DNA from: Sinorhizobium arboris LMG 14919
Lineage (GTDB): Bacteria > Pseudomonadota > Alphaproteobacteria > Rhizobiales > Rhizobiaceae
Reading direction: 5' to 3'
Assembly (NCBI RefSeq): GCF_000427465.1
Contig: NZ_ATYB01000014.1
Coordinates: forward strand, 522,317 to 586,316
DNA: 64,000 nt
Below the pieces are notes generated by a model. It ran no database searches, was not told the DNA's origin, and saw nothing but the letters and a program-made list of their open reading frames with translations. Both the position numbers and the translations under genes were made by a program. Shown in pieces: positions 46,273-54,600 of this stretch (position 1 is its first letter; every line of letters begins with the position of its first letter).

Positions 46273-47160
46273 CTAGAGTCGGAATGCAGGCTCGAAACGC
46301 CCTTTGACCTCGATGCCGAGCTCGAAGGTGTTTCCGGCATGCGGGTCGGCTGCCCGTGCGGCGTCATTCATGCCCTGCCAGGCCGAGGTCACCAGAAGCC
46401 TTTCGGCCCTGGCGCCGACAAAGGCCGGGCAGCTCGGCTGCGCCGTTGGCACGGCGTAGCGGGCAACCTTCTGTCCGTCGGGTTTATAGACCTCCACGGA
46501 ACTCGCACCCCAGCGTGCGTTCCAGATCAACCCGTCGGCATCGCAGACGGCGCCATCGACCCCGCCCGGGTTTGTGCTCTCGTCCGAAAGCAGCACCGGG
46601 TCGCCGGTCGGAAGCGCGGTCTCCGGATCCAGGTCCACACGCATCAGATGGTTGACGTCGGTGTCGGTGAAGTAGGCGGTGGCCCCGTCCGGAGAGAAGC
46701 AGATCGCGTTCGGAATAGTGATATTGCCGAAGAGCTTGGTGACGCGGCTGCCGGCTACATGGTAGATCGCGCCCGCGTGCTTCTCGGCCTTCCTTCCCAT
46801 CGTGCCGATCCAGAGGGCGCCGCAGGGATGGACGCGTCCGTCGTTGGAACGGTTGCCCGGCTTTTCTTCCAGCGTAGCGAAATGGCTGAGCCTTGCGCTT
46901 TCGGTGTCGCGCAGGAAAAGGCCCTGATCGGAGGCGATCAGCTGCCGCAGGGGATCGATCACGGCAAGGACGCTGCCGAGGAAGGGAAGGGGATGGATCG
47001 CCTTCCGTCGTCCGCTTTCGAGATGAAGCTCATGCAGCTCCCGGCCTGTTATATTGAACCACCAGGCCGTGCCGGTGCCGGGATCGAAGGTGGGGCCTTC
47101 ACCGAGTTCAGCCGCGGAATCTGAGAGGATGCGGCCGGAAAAGGGAATGAGGTCGATCAC
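46273..47160 (-). CDS. SMP-30/gluconolactonase-family sugar lactonase
   Basis: This 295-residue beta-propeller enzyme has the SMP-30 pattern: LGEGPTFDPGTGTAWWFNITGRELH at the start, with the metal-binding Glu in the first motif; NDGRVHPCGALWIGTMG; and DGAVCDADGLIWNARWGA. It hydrolyses an aldonolactone, here most likely D-galactono-lactone to galactonate. Its GTG start overlaps the aldolase gene stop (GTGA), so the two are translationally coupled. The order in the operon puts it between aldolase and dehydratase. Confidence 0.9.
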   Translation of the reverse strand: MIDLIPFSGRILSDSAAELGEGPTFDPGTGTAWWFNITGRELHELHLESGRRKAIHPLPFLGSVLAVIDPLRQLIASDQGLFLRDTESARLSHFATLEEKPGNRSNDGRVHPCGALWIGTMGRKAEKHAGAIYHVAGSRVTKLFGNITIPNAICFSPDGATAYFTDTDVNHLMRVDLDPETALPTGDPVLLSDESTNPGGVDGAVCDADGLIWNARWGASSVEVYKPDGQKVARYAVPTAQPSCPAFVGARAERLLVTSAWQGMNDAARAADPHAGNTFELGIEVKGRFEPAFRL

Positions 47161-47795
47161 TTCTTGCCTCCATAAACGGCATCGTAGGCTGCGAGCGTCG
47201 CAACGGCCCGTTGCCGCACCTGCGCGGCGCTCATGCCGGGTTTATAGAGGCTCGAACCCAGTCCGAAGCTGCGGATCCCGATCGCTGCATAGTCGGCGAA
47301 GTTGACTTCCGATACGCCGCCGACCGCCGCGATCTCGATATCGCCGGGCAGCACCGCCCGGATGGCCGCGATGCCGGCAGGGCCGAGCACGCTCGCCGGA
47401 AAGAACTTCAGGCCGCTGGCTCCGGCGGCGGTCGCCGACAGCGCCTCCGTCGGCGTGAAAACGCCGGGCATCGTCACCATGCCTTTCGTTGCAGCAAGCC
47501 GGATAACCGCGGGCTCGACATTGGGGCTCACCATCAGCCTCCCGCCCACATCGGCGAGGCGTTCCACCTGGTCCGTCCTCAACACCGTACCGGCGCCGAT
47601 CAGGCAGCCGGCGGGAGCCATATTGACGGCCATCTCGATGGAGCGAAAGGGTTCCGGTGAATTCAGCGGGATCTCGATTGCCGTGAAGCCGGTCTCGATG
47701 AGTATCCCAACCACGCTTTCCGCCTCCTCCGGTTTAAGGCCGCGCAGGATCGCGATCAGCGGGTGTCTCATCGGGGGTAGGGGTATTCTGTCCAT
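47157..47795 (-). CDS. dgoA: 2-dehydro-3-deoxy-6-phosphogalactonate aldolase
   Basis: This 212-residue class I aldolase cleaves KDPGal to pyruvate and glyceraldehyde-3-phosphate. The KDPG/KDPGal fold is clear: PLIAILRGLKPEEAE, Glu41 in EIPLNSPEP, GAGTVL, and the Schiff-base Lys130 in GASGLKFFPASVLGP. Its place next to the kinase gene favours the galactose (DgoA) rather than the gluconate (Eda) substrate. It lies 14 bases after dgoK and overlaps the lactonase gene by four bases. Confidence 0.92.
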   Translation of the reverse strand: MDRIPLPPMRHPLIAILRGLKPEEAESVVGILIETGFTAIEIPLNSPEPFRSIEMAVNMAPAGCLIGAGTVLRTDQVERLADVGGRLMVSPNVEPAVIRLAATKGMVTMPGVFTPTEALSATAAGASGLKFFPASVLGPAGIAAIRAVLPGDIEIAAVGGVSEVNFADYAAIGIRSFGLGSSLYKPGMSAAQVRQRAVATLAAYDAVYGGKK

Positions 47796-47809
47796 GTTCG
47801 TTCTTTCTC

Positions 47810-48730
47810 TTACAAGGGCCAGATCGACTGGGCTGCAGCGGAAAGGCCGGCTCGCACCGCCTCATCGGCGTCGACGACCCGAACGTTGAGACCCTGGCCT
47901 TCCAGCGCGGTACGATAGAGCCTGCCAAGCGCGCCGGAACCGACGAGGCAAACGCTTTCCCGGGGACCGAAACCGGAGAGCGCACCGGCGATCTCAAGGC
48001 CGATCAGGGCCCCGGAAAGCTTTGCCCGCGCATCGGCAGCGCCGGTGCCGTGCAGAAGCTGCCCGGCGCGAACCGAAAAGAGCAGATTGGTCGCAAGTGC
48101 CGGGTTGTGCCTCGCGTGGCTTACGGCCTCGGCAAAGGCTGAGCTGTCGGCCGGAAACGTTTCGGCTCCCGCCACCGCGTGGCTGAGGATCGTGTGGCGC
48201 GAGACGGCTTCGAAGAGCTCGCCGGTCATGAAGGTGGAAAAGCCCTCGACCTTGTCGGCTGCAAGACGGACCCATTTGCTGTGCGTGCCGGGCATGCAGA
48301 CGAGATGCCGCCCGCTGCCGAGGAGAGCGACTGCTCCGAGGAGCTGCGTCTCCTCGCCACGCATGACATCCGGATATCGTTGGTCACGCTGGGCGAGGCC
48401 GGGGAGGATGCGGATGTCTCGGTCGACATCGGGAATGGCTATGGCACGGCCGGCAATCTCGGCGAGCGGCGCCGGCGTTTCGATATAGCCGGCCTCCCTC
48501 CAGCCCTGGCGGGCACCCGCCATGCCGCAGATGATAATCGGCAAATGCGGGGGCGCGGAGACGGCGGCGAGATGGCCGTCAAGAACCTTGTGAAAACCCG
48601 TCTTCGCGGCCGTCGTCATGCCCTCGGCGCTGCGCCGCTCGGCAAGCACGGCCCCGTCCTCTCCGATGACCCACAGGCGGAAGCTCGATGTCCCCCAGTC
48701 CACTGCGGCATAATAGCCTGCCGTCGTCAA
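47810..48730 (-). CDS. dgoK: 2-dehydro-3-deoxygalactonokinase
   Basis: This 306-residue sugar-acid kinase phosphorylates 2-keto-3-deoxygalactonate. The DgoK family start YYAAVDWGTSSFRLWVI (phosphate-1 loop) is followed by IICGMAGARQGWREAGY, and GEETQLLGA and CMPGTHSKWV lie in the middle. The start is inferred as TTG at 48730, which overlaps the SDR stop (TTGA); no other start fits the family N-terminus, and the frame upstream is a shadow of the SDR gene. This overlap suggests translational coupling. Confidence 0.9.
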   Translation of the reverse strand: MTTAGYYAAVDWGTSSFRLWVIGEDGAVLAERRSAEGMTTAAKTGFHKVLDGHLAAVSAPPHLPIIICGMAGARQGWREAGYIETPAPLAEIAGRAIAIPDVDRDIRILPGLAQRDQRYPDVMRGEETQLLGAVALLGSGRHLVCMPGTHSKWVRLAADKVEGFSTFMTGELFEAVSRHTILSHAVAGAETFPADSSAFAEAVSHARHNPALATNLLFSVRAGQLLHGTGAADARAKLSGALIGLEIAGALSGFGPRESVCLVGSGALGRLYRTALEGQGLNVRVVDADEAVRAGLSAAAQSIWPL

Positions 48731-49497
48731 AATACGCCTCCATCGATGATCATCGTCTGTGCGGTCATCGCCGCCGAACTGTCCGACGCCAGAAAGAGGC
48801 AGGGCCCGACGAGGTCGTCGGCGACGAGCATGCGCTTGAGGCACTGCCTTTCCTGCATCCGCGCGATCGATTCTTCCGTGAGCCACAGGCGCCGCTGCCG
48901 CTCCGTCACGACCATGCCGGGCAGGATCGCGTTGACGCGTATATTGTCCGGTCCGAGCTTGCCGGCGAGCGATTTTGTGAGGCCGACGATGCCTGCCTTG
49001 GCCGTAGAGTAGGCAGGGATTTCCGGCATGTTGAGCATGAAGGCGATCGACGAGAAGTTGATGATCGACCCGCCGCCTTGCCGCTGCATGTGCGGCGCGA
49101 CCGCCTGGCACATGAAGAAGAGATGCCGGAGGTTGACGGAAAGGCTTTCTTCCCAGCTCTCCTCCGTCACAGCTTCGAGCGCCTGCCGGTCGTCTCGCGC
49201 GGCGTTGTTGACGAGGACATGGACCGAACCGAGCTTGGCGAACGCCTCTTCCGCCGCGGCCCGCACGGCCTCGACATTGCGGAGGTCTGCTTCGATGAAG
49301 TGCGGCGCCTGCCGGGTCCGCGCCGCGACTCTTTCGCAGAGCGCTAGGCTCGGTGCCGCCGCGATATCCACGAATGCGACGCGCGCGCCTTGGCGGGCGA
49401 ACGCCTCCACCAGCGCGGCGCCTATCCCGGAGCCGCCTCCGGTGACCAGAACCCCGCGATCGCGCAGGTCGGGAAACTGGCTGCTCGGCATAGTCAT
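48727..49497 (-). CDS. galD: Short-chain dehydrogenase, probable galactose 1-dehydrogenase
   Basis: This 256-residue Rossmann-fold SDR enzyme has the cofactor loop TGGGSGIG, NNAA in the beta-4 region, and the catalytic Ser150, Tyr163 and Lys167 (YSTAK). As the first gene of the galactose operon, it should oxidise D-galactose to the galactonolactone with NAD(P)+. The substrate call rests on operon context and on knowledge of this locus in Sinorhizobium, since SDR sequences are poor predictors. It is divergent from the IclR gene. Confidence 0.87.
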   Translation of the reverse strand: MTMPSSQFPDLRDRGVLVTGGGSGIGAALVEAFARQGARVAFVDIAAAPSLALCERVAARTRQAPHFIEADLRNVEAVRAAAEEAFAKLGSVHVLVNNAARDDRQALEAVTEESWEESLSVNLRHLFFMCQAVAPHMQRQGGGSIINFSSIAFMLNMPEIPAYSTAKAGIVGLTKSLAGKLGPDNIRVNAILPGMVVTERQRRLWLTEESIARMQERQCLKRMLVADDLVGPCLFLASDSSAAMTAQTMIIDGGVF

Positions 49498-49528
49498 GGC
49501 TTCTCCCCAAAACCGCAGCTGCAGAATT

Positions 49529-49566
49529 GTTCCATTATCCGGAACTGTGTTTTATTATCTGGAATT
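49529..49566. promoter_or_regulatory. Candidate IclR operator in the galD/iclR intergenic region
   Basis: GTTCC-N7-GGAAC (49529-49545) is a 5-bp perfect inverted repeat. Overlapping it, ATTATCCGGAACT (49534-49546) recurs 20 bases on as ATTATCTGGAATT (49554-49566), an 11/13 direct repeat at about two helical turns. The cluster sits between the divergent SDR and IclR genes and lies 31 bases upstream of the galD start, so it may cover its promoter. Confidence 0.6.
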
Positions 49567-49642
49567 ATCGCGCCAATGCTTTTATCCTGTCAAGGTCGTG
49601 CAGCTGATAGCGATGGGAATGAAGCGAAAGAAGGAAGGCGGC

Positions 49643-50473
49643 ATGGAAGGGGATAGCGCCGGCACCGGCACGCTTGGCAAGGCAATGGCGGTGCTGGAGG
49701 CCGTAGTCACGGCCGAGCGCCCTCAGCGCTTCACGGATATATTGCAAAGCGTGCATCAGCCGCGCGGTACCCTGCACCGGCTGCTGGGTCACCTCGTCGA
49801 AGAGGGCTTGCTGGCGCAGCGCCCCGACTTGTCCTACGAGCCCGGGATCCGGCTGTTGAAATTCGCCTATCGTTCCTGGTCGGGGAACCGGTTTCGGAAG
49901 GTCGCTGCGCCCTACCTCCTGCATCTGCACCAGTTGACCGGCGAGACAGTGCATCTGGGCGTTCTGCGGGAAGCCGAGATCATCTATGTCGACAAGGTGG
50001 AAAGCCGGCAGACCGTGCGTATGAGCTCGCAGATCGGTAAGGCGTCGCCGGCCTACTGCACGGGTATCGGCAAGGCGGCGTTGTCGGTGCTTCCTCGAAG
50101 CGAACTGCAGCGGATCTCGGCGGGAATGGCGTTTCATCCATTCACGGCGCATACGCACCGCTCGAAAGAATCGCTTCTTGCCGAGATCGAGGAGATCCGG
50201 CACGACGGCCATGCGTTCGACCGAGAGGAGCACGAAGCGGAGATCTGCTGTGTGGCCGCCCCGATCAGCGTTCCGGAACACGACCTCTTCGGAGGAATTT
50301 CGGTGACCGGCCCCTCCTACCGGGTCAGCTTGCAGCAGCTGACCGCCTGGGCACCGGATGTGCGCAAGGCGGCGGCGAAGATCGAGGAAGAGGTCCGGGT
50401 CCGATTCGGTCCGGGGCGCGAAACGGAGGCTACAGGGCCGCGCGTCATGTCGGACGCGCAACGGTCGCTGTAA
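49643..50473 (+). CDS. IclR-family transcriptional regulator of the galactose operon
   Basis: This protein is about 276 residues. An N-terminal winged helix (GTLGKAMAVLEAVVTAERPQRFTDILQSVHQPRGTLHRLLGHL) is followed by the IclR effector domain (LHQLTGETVHLGVLREAEIIYVDKVES, SPAYCTGIGKAALSVL, DREEHEAEICCVAAPI). Its position, divergent from the dehydrogenase of the galactose operon, makes it the likely regulator, probably with a sugar acid as effector. The ATG at 49643 has AAGGAAGG just upstream; ATGs at 49613 and 49619 are alternatives. Confidence 0.9.
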   Translation: MEGDSAGTGTLGKAMAVLEAVVTAERPQRFTDILQSVHQPRGTLHRLLGHLVEEGLLAQRPDLSYEPGIRLLKFAYRSWSGNRFRKVAAPYLLHLHQLTGETVHLGVLREAEIIYVDKVESRQTVRMSSQIGKASPAYCTGIGKAALSVLPRSELQRISAGMAFHPFTAHTHRSKESLLAEIEEIRHDGHAFDREEHEAEICCVAAPISVPEHDLFGGISVTGPSYRVSLQQLTAWAPDVRKAAAKIEEEVRVRFGPGRETEATGPRVMSDAQRSL

Positions 50474-50685
50474 CAGTTTGAGGATCGCGGCCTGTATCAG
50501 GAAAATGTGCAATGGGATCGCTTTACGGTAAATTAGAAGTTTCGACTGGACGAAAAGGCTCAAGATAAGTAGCTTCACTAGCGGTCTGCTGCCACGGCTG
50601 GTTGTATGGTGGAAGCCGCGGCATGGCACGACGGCGTGAGCGGCCATGCTCCAGGCGGAGCACGGATGTGGGAGGCGGGCGGAAG

Positions 50686-51426
50686 ATGATCGATTTCAGC
50701 GTGGATATATCCTCAATGGTCCTCCCCGATGGCCACGCCGTCAGCGGGTCGATCGACACTGAGGATGATGTCAGGCGCGCGCTCGGCCAGGTGTCGGAAG
50801 GCTTCGGCTTTCGCGGCTTCATGGTCCTCGCCATTCCCGAGGCCGGGTGCCACAGCCTGACCGCCCAGGCGCTCATGACGACTTGGCCGATGGATTTCCT
50901 CCGGCGCTATGACAGTGCCCGCCTGATCGACGGCAGTCCCGTGATCCAGCGGCTGCGGCGCAGCACCATTCCCTTTACCTATGATGCCCATCAACTGGCG
51001 CGCGGGCGCGTGGACGGCAAAGGGGATGCCGCCATATGCGTCTTCGAACAGGCGAACATGCCGCGCGGGGTGTATCTGCCGGTCCACGATGCCGCGGGGC
51101 ACCGCGCCGCTGTCGCCTTCGGCGGCGACAGGTCCGCCGTCTCCGGCGACGAGCTGCAGGAACTGAACCTCTGGGCCGGCCTTCTCTACAGCCGGCTGAG
51201 CGAGGTCAGAACGCGCGACAGGCGCGGCCCCGGCAGTCTTTCCCGGCGCGAGATCGAGTGTTTGCGTTGGGCTGCTGCCGGCAAGACGACCGTGGAGATG
51301 GCGCGCATCATGGCGCTGTCGGAATATACGGTGAACCACTATCTCAACCGCGCGACGCGCAAGCTGGATTCGGTCAATCGCGTCCAAACCGTCGCCAAGG
51401 CGATCCGCGCGGGGCTTATCAATTGA
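50686..51426 (+). CDS. LuxR-family orphan regulator, first of a pair
   Basis: This 246-residue protein has a GAF/autoinducer-binding-like N-terminal domain (residues about 20-170) and a LuxR-type helix-turn-helix in the last ~65 residues (LSRREIECLRWAAAGKTTVEMARIMALSEYTVNHYLNRATRKLD). The tail is of the quorum-sensing LuxR subgroup (VQTVAKAIRAGLI). No luxI-type synthase lies in the window, so it is an orphan. It keeps a Tyr and an Asp-Gly where AHL receptors have Tyr and Asp (RRYDSARLIDGSPV), but the preceding Trp is Phe. A second LuxR gene follows about 600 bases later; the pairing resembles VisN/VisR. Confidence 0.88.
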   Translation: MIDFSVDISSMVLPDGHAVSGSIDTEDDVRRALGQVSEGFGFRGFMVLAIPEAGCHSLTAQALMTTWPMDFLRRYDSARLIDGSPVIQRLRRSTIPFTYDAHQLARGRVDGKGDAAICVFEQANMPRGVYLPVHDAAGHRAAVAFGGDRSAVSGDELQELNLWAGLLYSRLSEVRTRDRRGPGSLSRREIECLRWAAAGKTTVEMARIMALSEYTVNHYLNRATRKLDSVNRVQTVAKAIRAGLIN

Positions 51427-52042
51427 TGGATGCCGCCGGGGCTTGTTGAGCTTCATGTTGAGCCTATGGCGGCTGATGCGAGATGGATAATGGCGTTGAA
51501 GCTCTGATCTCTCCTCGTCCCCATCTCTGTGCACAGAGATCCAGCAGCGCCGCGTTTGCGGCGCGGGGAAATGGTTTCTCAGACCAAGGACTTGGTCCGG
51601 CGGAATTCACGGGATGAGGAGATCAGACAAGCCGCGGCGGATATCCCGAATCTCGACGGGCCTTGGAGCGGGATTGGGAAAGTGCGTGCGGTTTTCCGCC
51701 CGCGTCCCGCCCGACTTGAATCGATCACGTTTCATGATCTTTGGCCGGCCCGACCAAAATTCATCGTGATCTCGTGCAATCCTTCGAAACCCCGGAACGC
51801 GACAGGCGCGTTGAGGTCCGATTGAAGCTCTTTTTTGCTGATCCTTGCGACGAGTACAGGAATGAGGGCGCATGATCCGAACGCAGCCACTTACCGGTTG
51901 CAAGGCGGGTTCGGCTTCCATCGGCACGCGGGCGAAATGCACAGGGTTTTGCGCATCAGAAGGAATGATCGTCAATCACCTGTTGGCATAGCTCGTCCGC
52001 TCGGGCTATTTGATAGTCGATGAATGCGATGGAACCGCGCGA
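51427..52042. other. Long spacer between the two LuxR genes
   Basis: This spacer of about 615 bases holds no convincing gene. It contains the hairpins GCGCCGC-GTTT-GCGGCGC (51547-51564) and GACCAAG-GA-CTTGGTC (51582-51597), then a rhizobial repeat (51663-51772). An AT-richer stretch around 51825-51850 follows and could hold the promoter of the second gene. Confidence 0.5.
51663..51772 (+). repeat. Rhizobial intergenic repeat, family C copy 1
   Basis: It begins TTGGAGCGGGATTGGGAAAG, continues with GCGGTTTTCCGCCCGCGTCCCG, here quoted in two overlapping parts (GCGGTTTTCCGCC and CCGCGTCCCG), and ends TTCATCGTGATCT. A closely similar copy in the same orientation is at 57822-57934. The first part folds into a GAGCGGGAT...ATCCCGCTC-like hairpin. 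Confidence 0.7.
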
Positions 52043-52798
52043 ATGCAGGATATGATTACGACGGGGATGACTGACATCGATTTGCCCCGGGGCGGCGATT
52101 TCGCGTCGGAGATAGCAAGGCTCGAGACCCAGTTCGACATCATCCGCTACATGCGGCGGGTCACGCAGATTTTCGGCTTCAAAACGTTTCTCATCTGTTC
52201 GATTCCCGCAGTCGAGGTGGAGCGCCTCTCCGCCAACACTGTCATCTCGAACATGCCGGCCGAACTCCTCAACAAATATGACAGCCTTTCGATGCTGCGT
52301 TTCAGCACCGGGGTGCGCCGGCTGAGAGAGACCACAACCCCGTTTCAGGTCATGCTCGAAGACTGGGAGAAGGAAGGAGGCAAACCGGACGCTGCCGCGG
52401 ATTATATCGCCATGCTGCGCGAGAACGGCATATTTCAAGCCAACTATTTCCCGGTCCACGATGCCGAGGGCGGCCGCGGCGCGGTTATCCTCATGGGCTC
52501 GGAAACGGACCTGCCGATGACCGCGGCCATGGAACTGCAGATGATCGCGATCCACGTCTATAACCGGCTCGCCGAGATCGGCTCCGTGTGGAAAAATACC
52601 AACACGGTCCTTTCCGAAAGGGAGATCCAGTGCCTGAGCTGGACGGCCGCCGGCAAGACCAGTTCCGAAATCGCAGGTATACTCGGCCTGTCGGAGCACA
52701 CGATCAATCATTACCTCAACCACGTCACCAAGAAGCTCGACGCGGTGAACCGCACACAGGCGGTCGTGAAGGCGATGAAAAAGGGCTATATCAGCTAG
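52043..52798 (+). CDS. LuxR-family orphan regulator, second of a pair
   Basis: This protein is about 251 residues. It has the same two-part layout as its neighbour: a ligand-binding-like N-terminal domain, and the helix-turn-helix LSEREIQCLSWTAAGKTSSEIAGILGLSEHTINHYLNHVTKKLD followed by AVVKAMKKGYIS. The residues aligned with the AHL-binding Asp read RFSTGV, so that contact appears lost, and AHL sensing is doubtful. The two proteins may form a heterodimer in the manner of VisN/VisR. The start is uncertain (TTG 52010, ATG 52043, ATG 52067). Confidence 0.86.
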   Translation: MQDMITTGMTDIDLPRGGDFASEIARLETQFDIIRYMRRVTQIFGFKTFLICSIPAVEVERLSANTVISNMPAELLNKYDSLSMLRFSTGVRRLRETTTPFQVMLEDWEKEGGKPDAAADYIAMLRENGIFQANYFPVHDAEGGRGAVILMGSETDLPMTAAMELQMIAIHVYNRLAEIGSVWKNTNTVLSEREIQCLSWTAAGKTSSEIAGILGLSEHTINHYLNHVTKKLDAVNRTQAVVKAMKKGYIS

Positions 52799-53307
52799 AG
52801 CTTCCAGGAAAACTGCGAAGCGGGTTTCCGGCCGGAGCCGCAAAGCAAAGGTCGGAAGAGTGCCTAAACGGCACGCATGCTCAGGAAATGAGCAGCGCAG
52901 GCTCTGCGATGCCTCGGCCGCGACGATCACCCCCTTGAAAAATCGAGGTTTTCCGGGAATTTCCCAACTGGCACGCTTTCTGCATAGCCAGTGCCGTGTC
53001 CAGAGGGGACCAAAATAAGACAGCGCCCAAGAAGGTCGCGACAAGGACCGCCGCCGATCGCCTGTGATCCCGGATGTACGGACACGGCGATCGGCTGGCG
53101 GTCTTTTATTTTCTCACCTGTCGCATTGGCGAAGCGCCCCGGCTCGTCTATCTACTGCATAACTCCTTAAATCGTGTCCGATTTGGGAATACCATTGCGG
53201 CAGCCAAAAGCGTTGCGGCGGATCGTGGATCAAAGTGCTACAGCAACCCTTGCGAGTCCGATAAGACCGCGGCGCTGTAGGTGCCATGGAAAGAGCAAGA
53301 GGCCGAC
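52799..53307. other. Gene-poor region upstream of mrp
   Basis: This region of about 509 bases starts with a family E repeat (52799-52845, GAGCTTCCAGGAAAACTGCG). At 53153-53185 it carries part of another palindrome common in rhizobia (CTGCATAACTCCTTAAATCG, with AAATCG-TGTC-CGATTT). An open frame at 53074-53280 has no ribosome-binding site or family likeness and I do not treat it as a gene. Confidence 0.45.
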
Positions 53308-54462
53308 ATGCCCGACGTCACCCGGGAAATAGTTCTGGAAAAGCTGCGGAACGTCCGCGGTCCTGACATGGAAGGCAACATCGTCGATCTCGGTCTCGTC
53401 TCCGATGTGTTCATTTCCGACGGCAAGGCTTATTTTTCGATTACCGTGCCGGCGGATCGGGCGAAGGAGCTCGAACCGATGCGAGCGGCGGCCGAACGGG
53501 TCGTACGCGAGATTCCCGGCGTGAAAGCGGCCATGGTGGCATTGACCGCGGACCGCAAGGCCGCGCCCCCGAAAGCCGCCGTCGAGCGACCCCGGTCCAC
53601 CCCTGCACACGCCGCGCCGGCTCAACGGCCAGGCGGCGGCGCAGCGCCGAAGGCGGGCATCCCCGGCGTGGGCGCCATTATCGCCGTCGCGTCCGGCAAA
53701 GGCGGCGTCGGCAAGTCCACGACTTCAGTCAATCTGGCGCTGGCGCTTCAGGCAAACGGGCTGAAGGTCGGGCTCCTCGATGCCGATATCTACGGCCCTT
53801 CGATGCCGCGGCTTTTGAAGATTTCCGGCCGTCCGCAACAGATCGAAGGGCGGCTTATCCGTCCGATGGAAAACTATGGCCTGAAGGTCATGTCGATGGG
53901 CTTCCTGGTGGACGAGGAGGTCGCGATGATCTGGCGCGGACCGATGATTCAGTCGGCGCTCCTGCAGATGTTGCGTGAAGTGGCATGGGGCGACCTCGAT
54001 GTTCTCGTCGTGGACATGCCGCCGGGCACCGGCGACGCACAGCTGACGATGGCCCAGCAGGTGCCGCTCGCAGGCGCCGTCATCGTGTCGACGCCACAGG
54101 ACCTCGCGCTCGTCGATGCCCGCAAGGGCCTCGCCATGTTCCGCAAGGTCGAGGTTCCGGTTCTCGGGATCGTCGAAAACATGAGCTATTTCGTGGCGCC
54201 TGATACGGGCAGGCGCTACGACATCTTCGGTCATGGCGGCGCGCGCAAGGAGGCCGAGCGCATCGGGGTGCCGTTCCTCGGAGAAGTGCCCCTGACCATG
54301 GGTATACGGGAGACCTCCGACGCGGGAACACCTCTCGTCGCGTCCGAGCCCGATGGAGAGGTCGCGCGCGTCTACCGCGACATCGCGGCGCGGGTCTGGG
54401 GCGAAGTCGTCGCTGCCCGGCAGGACGCAAGCCGTGCGATGCCGAAGATCGTCTTCGAATAG
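53308..54462 (+). CDS. Mrp/ApbC/NBP35-family iron-sulfur cluster carrier ATPase
   Basis: This 384-residue protein has an N-terminal MIP18-like (DUF59) domain (TREIVLEKLRNVRGPDMEGNIVDLGLVSDVF), an Ala/Pro linker, and a P-loop ATPase domain with the deviant Walker A AVASGKGGVGKSTTSVNLA. VDMPPGTGDAQLT and ENMSYFVAPDTGRRYDIFGHGGA complete the signature. Mrp proteins carry 4Fe-4S clusters to target apoproteins; many have a CxxC pair near the C-terminal end of the ATPase, which I do not find here (the region reads SYFVAPDTG). That absence is notable but occurs in some family members. Confidence 0.9.
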   Translation: MPDVTREIVLEKLRNVRGPDMEGNIVDLGLVSDVFISDGKAYFSITVPADRAKELEPMRAAAERVVREIPGVKAAMVALTADRKAAPPKAAVERPRSTPAHAAPAQRPGGGAAPKAGIPGVGAIIAVASGKGGVGKSTTSVNLALALQANGLKVGLLDADIYGPSMPRLLKISGRPQQIEGRLIRPMENYGLKVMSMGFLVDEEVAMIWRGPMIQSALLQMLREVAWGDLDVLVVDMPPGTGDAQLTMAQQVPLAGAVIVSTPQDLALVDARKGLAMFRKVEVPVLGIVENMSYFVAPDTGRRYDIFGHGGARKEAERIGVPFLGEVPLTMGIRETSDAGTPLVASEPDGEVARVYRDIAARVWGEVVAARQDASRAMPKIVFE

Positions 54463-54600
54463 CGCTTCGCCGCGGCCGCTTGCCGATCGGTCCTGCCGGC
54501 GCGGCGATTGTTGAGCGGCGGAGCCGTACTCCAGCGGAAGCGCTGCATTCCTCAAGGCCATTGATTTTGCGCCAGCGTTGCGCCATACCCCTTGGCTCGC

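Noticed and set aside
48731..49510. N-terminal extension of the dgoK frame
   Set aside because: It lies over the SDR gene in another frame; DgoK proteins begin at the YYAAVDWGTS segment.
51529..51825. A 98-codon frame in the spacer between the LuxR genes
   Set aside because: It runs through the intergenic repeat and its sequence matches no protein family I know.
53074..53280. A 68-codon frame upstream of mrp
   Set aside because: It overlaps a palindromic repeat fragment, lacks a ribosome-binding site and shows no recognisable family.
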